Positions 3,516 through 6,600 of a stretch of 6,600 bases of DNA are shown piece by piece. The translations under genes and the position numbers were made by a program. How positions within the stretch are numbered: position 1 is the first letter of the stretch; every line of letters begins with the position of its first letter. The DNA is from DASPRM01 sp035319065. GTDB lineage: Bacteria; Acidobacteriota; Terriglobia; Terriglobales; Acidobacteriaceae. The DNA lies in contig DATHDM010000310.1 of assembly GCA_035319065.1 (NCBI GenBank), positions 1 through 6,600 on the forward strand, given 5' to 3'. The notes under the pieces were generated by a model. The model saw nothing but the letters and a program-made list of their open reading frames with translations. It ran no database searches and had not been told where the DNA came from.

Positions 3516-5372
3516 TCAACAGCAGCCCATCTTGACTTCGCCGGCGGTGCTGACGGGTGGTCCAAAAGCTGTCTCCGGCACCGGTGCTCCGTTGAGGACG
3601 GAAATCCAGCGGCGCACCGCGTCAAAGACTACCAGCACGACTCCGACAATGAAGATAGTCATCAGGATCGAGTCGACGTAGCCGGTCACCATCTGCTGGC
3701 CGGTTTTGTGAGTCATGGGCCAGAAAATGTTCTTGATGGACAGGATTCCGGCCGTCACCGTGGTCACGCCCACAAAGCACATGGGAACGAACGTGATCAA
3801 GGCGTACTTGGCCTTCCCCATGTTGATGAGAAAGGTCGTGGTCACGGCCAGAGCGATGGTAGCCAGCAGCTGGTTTCCTGTCCCGAACATCGGCCAGATG
3901 GTGGAGATGGTCCCGGTGTAGATGAGATATCCCCACCCCAGAACAATAAAGAACGAGGTGATGAGGTTGCCAGGCAGCCATGCGGTGTTGCCGAAGGGCT
4001 TGTGCACTTTGCCCAGGATCTCCTGCAGGACGTAGCGGGCTACGCGGGTACCGGTGTCCACCGTGGTGAGGATGAACAGCGCCTCAAACATGATGGCGTA
4101 GTGATACCAATAGCCCATCAGACGATCCATGCCGGGGAGGCCGCGGAAAATCTGCGCCATGCCCACCGCGAGCGAGACGGCGCCACCCGTGCGCCCCGCC
4201 AGCTTCTCGCCGACTTCGCGGGAGAAGGTGTCGAGGTTGACGGTGGCCAGACCCAGCTTGCTGAAGACTTCAGGCGTGGTGTTGATGGCGAAGTAGTCGC
4301 CCGGATGCATCGAGGTGGCAGCAATCAGCGCCAGCACTCCGACCATGGACTCGCAGATCATGGCGCCATAGCCGATGAAACGGGCATCGGTTTCTTTGTC
4401 AATCATCTTCGGCGTAGTTCCGGAAGAGACCAAAGAATGGAAACCAGAGATCGCGCCGCAGGCGATGGTCACAAACAGGAAGGGGAAGAGCTTCCCCTTG
4501 ATGATGGGACCGCCCCCATGCACAAACTGGGTGAACGCCGGAAACTGAATGTTGGGGTGAACCACAAATACGCCCACGATCAGAACGACGACCGTCCCCA
4601 ACTTGACATAAGTAGACAGATAGTCGCGTGGCTCCAGCAGCAACCAGACTGGCAGAGCGGAGGCGATGAAGCCGTAGAGCGCCATCAGGTAGGTAATCTG
4701 ATGAGGGCTGAAGGTCAGAGCGCCCGCCGCGCCGCTCTGTGCTACCCAGTTGCCGGCAATCACGCTGCTCAGCAGCAGCACGACCCCGAAGATGCTGGGT
4801 CCGACCACCTTGATTTCACCCGCGTGGCTTTTGAACATCCACAGACCCATGATGAGGGCGATGGGGATAGTCATGCCGATGGTGAAAACACCCCAGGGGC
4901 TGTTGGAAAGAGCGTTGACTACCACTATTCCCAGGCCGGCAAGGGTCACCAGCAGAATGAAGAGCACAGCGACCATGGCCACCGTGCCGGCGAAGGGGCT
5001 GATCTCGGTGCGCGCCACGTCCGCCAGTGAGCGGCCGCGATGGCGAATCGAGGCGACCAGCACGGTGAAGTCCTGCACGCAACCGGCCAGCACAGCGCCG
5101 ATCAGCAGCCACAGGAAGCCGGGCGCGAAGCCGAACTGCGCGGCCAGCGTCGGGCCGACCAGCGGGCCAGCGCCCGCGATGGCGGCAAAGTGGTGTCCGA
5201 AAAGCACCCATTTGGGTGAGGGCACATAGTTGTGCCCATCCTCGTAAACGTGACCGGGAGTGGTGCGGCGGTCATCGAGGGCCAGTGCTTTGGCCGCGAT
5301 AAATGCGCTGTAGTAACGATAAGCCAGCGCATAGACGCAGAGGGCGCCCACCAGAATCGGGAAAGTGTTCAT
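3516..5372 (-). CDS. cstA: Carbon starvation protein CstA, peptide/pyruvate transporter
   Basis: This encodes a 618-residue polytopic inner-membrane protein of the CstA family. Hallmark stretches are all present: TPGHVYEDGHNYVPSPKWVL followed by FGHHFAAIAGAGPLVGP (about 39-74), AGCVQDF (96-102), SSGTTPKMIDKETDARFIGY (316-335), TTVDTGTRVARY (436-447) and WPMFGTGNQLLA (493-504). Many hydrophobic segments, roughly fifteen, span it. It is shorter than E. coli CstA and BtsT, about 700 residues each. E. coli BtsT and CstA take up pyruvate, and CstA in E. coli and Campylobacter is tied to peptide use under starvation; the substrate here is unknown. I start it at the ATG at 5372, since GGAG lies six bases upstream; a TTG four codons earlier lacks such a site. 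The protein ends in a Cys-Cys pair (617-618). A hairpin follows the gene. Confidence 0.95.
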   Translation of the reverse strand: MNTFPILVGALCVYALAYRYYSAFIAAKALALDDRRTTPGHVYEDGHNYVPSPKWVLFGHHFAAIAGAGPLVGPTLAAQFGFAPGFLWLLIGAVLAGCVQDFTVLVASIRHRGRSLADVARTEISPFAGTVAMVAVLFILLVTLAGLGIVVVNALSNSPWGVFTIGMTIPIALIMGLWMFKSHAGEIKVVGPSIFGVVLLLSSVIAGNWVAQSGAAGALTFSPHQITYLMALYGFIASALPVWLLLEPRDYLSTYVKLGTVVVLIVGVFVVHPNIQFPAFTQFVHGGGPIIKGKLFPFLFVTIACGAISGFHSLVSSGTTPKMIDKETDARFIGYGAMICESMVGVLALIAATSMHPGDYFAINTTPEVFSKLGLATVNLDTFSREVGEKLAGRTGGAVSLAVGMAQIFRGLPGMDRLMGYWYHYAIMFEALFILTTVDTGTRVARYVLQEILGKVHKPFGNTAWLPGNLITSFFIVLGWGYLIYTGTISTIWPMFGTGNQLLATIALAVTTTFLINMGKAKYALITFVPMCFVGVTTVTAGILSIKNIFWPMTHKTGQQMVTGYVDSILMTIFIVGVVLVVFDAVRRWISVLNGAPVPETAFGPPVSTAGEVKMGCC

Positions 5373-5418
5373 AGGCGACTCCAAAAATGCGCTTCAACGA
5401 CTTTGGATTGCGGCGCGC

Positions 5419-5424
5419 ATTGTA
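5419..5424 (-). promoter_or_regulatory. Possible -10 element for cstA
   Basis: TACAAT on the minus strand lies in the 82-base gap between the alkylation-repair gene and cstA, 46 bases before the cstA start. No good -35 hexamer is found at the usual spacing, so it may depend on an activator or be fortuitous. The gap is long enough for an independent promoter. Confidence 0.28.
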
Positions 5425-5454
5425 CTGGATATTGGGCTTCTTGCGGTGTGATTG

Positions 5455-6213
5455 TTAACCGCGCTGGCGGCGAGATGCGTCACGCCGGGAGGCAGTCGGC
5501 AGCGCCAGAATACGCTGCCGGTCGGCCTTTAGCAGGGTCTCGCATGCGGTGCGCAGAACCAGGCGGGGGGCGCGGGCGGCAATCCGCTCCAGGTATGGCA
5601 GGGAGCGCGCACGGTCAGCCTTGGCGGTCTCGCGCAGCAGCCAGCCCAGCCCCTTTTGCACCATATCGTCTTGGTCCGGAAGCAACAGGTTCGAGAGGCG
5701 GACAATTTCGGGAAACAGTTTTTTCTGACGGGTGCTCCGAATCAGGGCCACGGCGGCGGCGCGGCGATGCCAGCGATCTGATGAACGGGCCCAACGGAAA
5801 ACACGGGCAGCACGGCGGGAATCGGCGAGGATCAGCGGCCCGATCAGGTAATGCAACAGCCCATCGTGGTCCGCCCAGGTGCTGATGCGATCGAGCCAGG
5901 TTTCAAACAGCCGGAACTCCTTCTGGCCGAAGCTGGCGGTGGATTTCTCGAGCAGAAAGACCGCAAACACCTTCTCCTCGAGGATCTGGCCTTGAAAGAG
6001 TTCGTCGGCAACAGCGACCAGGTAGTTGAGGTCCGCTTCAGCGATCAGTTGGCGGCGGAAGCGGCTTGCCACTCTGCGCAGGTCCTGCGTGTACCAGCCA
6101 CGCGAAGCAACCTCTTCCTTGAAGAACCACTGCACTTCCTCCGAGTGGGGGGCGGAACCGCCATCTTTCAGCACGCGGCGGATGTGATCGGCGATTTGAG
6201 CAGCAGGCCTCAT
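5455..6213 (-). CDS. AlkD-like DNA alkylation repair protein
   Basis: This 252-residue protein is built of helical HEAT-like repeats, matching the AlkD/DNA alkylation repair family in length and layout. AlkD enzymes are glycosylases that remove positively charged alkylated purines such as 7-methylguanine and 3-methyladenine, without base flipping. The functional residues of Bacillus cereus AlkD (Trp109, Asp113, Arg148, Trp187) have good counterparts: Trp113 and Asp117 in ISTWADHDGL, Arg150 or Arg151 in WHRRAAAVALI, and Trp191 in MVQKGLGWLLRET. The tail after 240 is Arg-rich and probably disordered. The ATG at 6213 is the first Met after an in-frame TGA seven codons upstream, but it has no clear ribosome binding site. 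It lies 49 bases after the symporter gene, so co-transcription is possible, although no functional link is obvious. Activity is inferred from family resemblance. Confidence 0.88.
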   Translation of the reverse strand: MRPAAQIADHIRRVLKDGGSAPHSEEVQWFFKEEVASRGWYTQDLRRVASRFRRQLIAEADLNYLVAVADELFQGQILEEKVFAVFLLEKSTASFGQKEFRLFETWLDRISTWADHDGLLHYLIGPLILADSRRAARVFRWARSSDRWHRRAAAVALIRSTRQKKLFPEIVRLSNLLLPDQDDMVQKGLGWLLRETAKADRARSLPYLERIAARAPRLVLRTACETLLKADRQRILALPTASRRDASRRQRG

Positions 6214-6262
6214 CAGGACACGGGCGTGTGGTCAGAACAGCCAACTCGAGCAGGGCGCGGCG

Positions 6263-6600
6263 TCACTTGCTCTTCTCTGCAGTAACGGCAGCCGGCTGCC
6301 GATAATCCTCAGGAAACAGCGGCTCCAGCTTTTCGCGCGGCGGCGGTGCGGTTAGCAGGCTGACGACGACGAGCGCGATCAATGAGGTTACCAGCGCGGG
6401 AAAGATGGCGTCGCGCTCCGCCCACTGCGGCGGCAGAAAGCTCTTACCGCCGTAGTTCCAGAACACTGTGACCAGGGTTCCCAGCGCGATCGAGACGACC
6501 GCGCCGGCAGCGGTGGCGCGCTTCCAGAAGAAGGCGCTCATCACTACGGGAGTGATTGCCGCCGAATAGATGGTGTAGGCGTAGAGCGCCATCGCCAGGA
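6263..6600 (-). CDS. Solute:sodium symporter, C-terminal part (5' end outside window)
   Basis: The frame is open to the right edge, so only the last 112 residues are seen; the Met at 6592 is internal. YAYTIYSAAITPVVMSAFFW followed by KRATAAGAVVSIALGTLVTV is typical of the penultimate helices of the SSS family (PutP/PanF type). Another hydrophobic helix (FPALVTSLIALVVVSLLTAP) and a hydrophilic tail ending EKSK follow. These transporters use the sodium gradient to import sugars, amino acids, vitamins or organic acids. The substrate cannot be read from this part. The hydrophilic end after the last helix (PPPREKLEPLF) is also typical of the family. Confidence 0.88.
   Translation of the reverse strand, partial: LAMALYAYTIYSAAITPVVMSAFFWKRATAAGAVVSIALGTLVTVFWNYGGKSFLPPQWAERDAIFPALVTSLIALVVVSLLTAPPPREKLEPLFPEDYRQPAAVTAEKSK

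Noticed and set aside
3708..5030. Plus-strand open frame of 440 codons opposite cstA
   Set aside because: It is antisense to an unmistakable CstA. Its His-, Gly- and Asp-rich low-complexity composition is typical of antisense frames.

Overview
The window reads as chromosomal DNA of a free-living bacterium with a fairly high G+C content. The gene families (a short CstA, an M24 creatinase-type peptidase, an AlkD-like glycosylase, a solute:sodium symporter and a tiny CHH…CxxCG protein) look most like an acidobacterium. That placement is inferred from memory of such genomes, not demonstrated. No rRNA, tRNA, CRISPR array, transposase or integrase was found.

The left third (1-2130) is gene-poor and rich in structure. 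A possible gene start runs off the left edge on the minus strand (1-78). Positions 79-454 hold no convincing protein gene but several clean inverted repeats: a nested pair at 170-225, a hairpin at 242-265, and a 9-bp GC-rich hairpin (413-439) just before a strong ribosome binding site. That site serves a two-gene plus-strand unit: a 65-residue Cys/His-rich protein (455-652) and an 82-residue protein with two membrane helices (659-907). A convergent minus-strand gene (989-1741) encodes a protein with two excisionase/MerR-like helix-turn-helix modules. Its upstream region carries inverted repeats that could be operators. The gap 1742-2130 also holds a possible 31-codon plus-strand gene with a good ribosome binding site (1838-1933), followed at once by a terminator-like hairpin (1938-1969). 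Short 9-bp tandem repeats and another inverted repeat come after it.

The right two thirds (2131-6600) is ordinary, densely coding sequence, all on the minus strand. In transcription order it holds the C-terminal end of a solute:sodium symporter (6263-6600, cut by the edge), an AlkD-like DNA alkylation repair protein (5455-6213), the carbon starvation transporter CstA (3516-5372) and an M24 Xaa-Pro peptidase (2131-3297). A strong hairpin (3468-3495) follows cstA, so the peptidase probably has its own promoter. CstA proteins import peptides or pyruvate, and an M24 peptidase processes proline-containing peptides, so the two may serve one nutrient-scavenging role. Gene order is the only support for that link.

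No clear new multi-gene system is visible. The points most worth checking are the structured region 170-265, the hairpin-controlled small-gene pair at 413-907, and the small open frame with terminator at 1838-1969.
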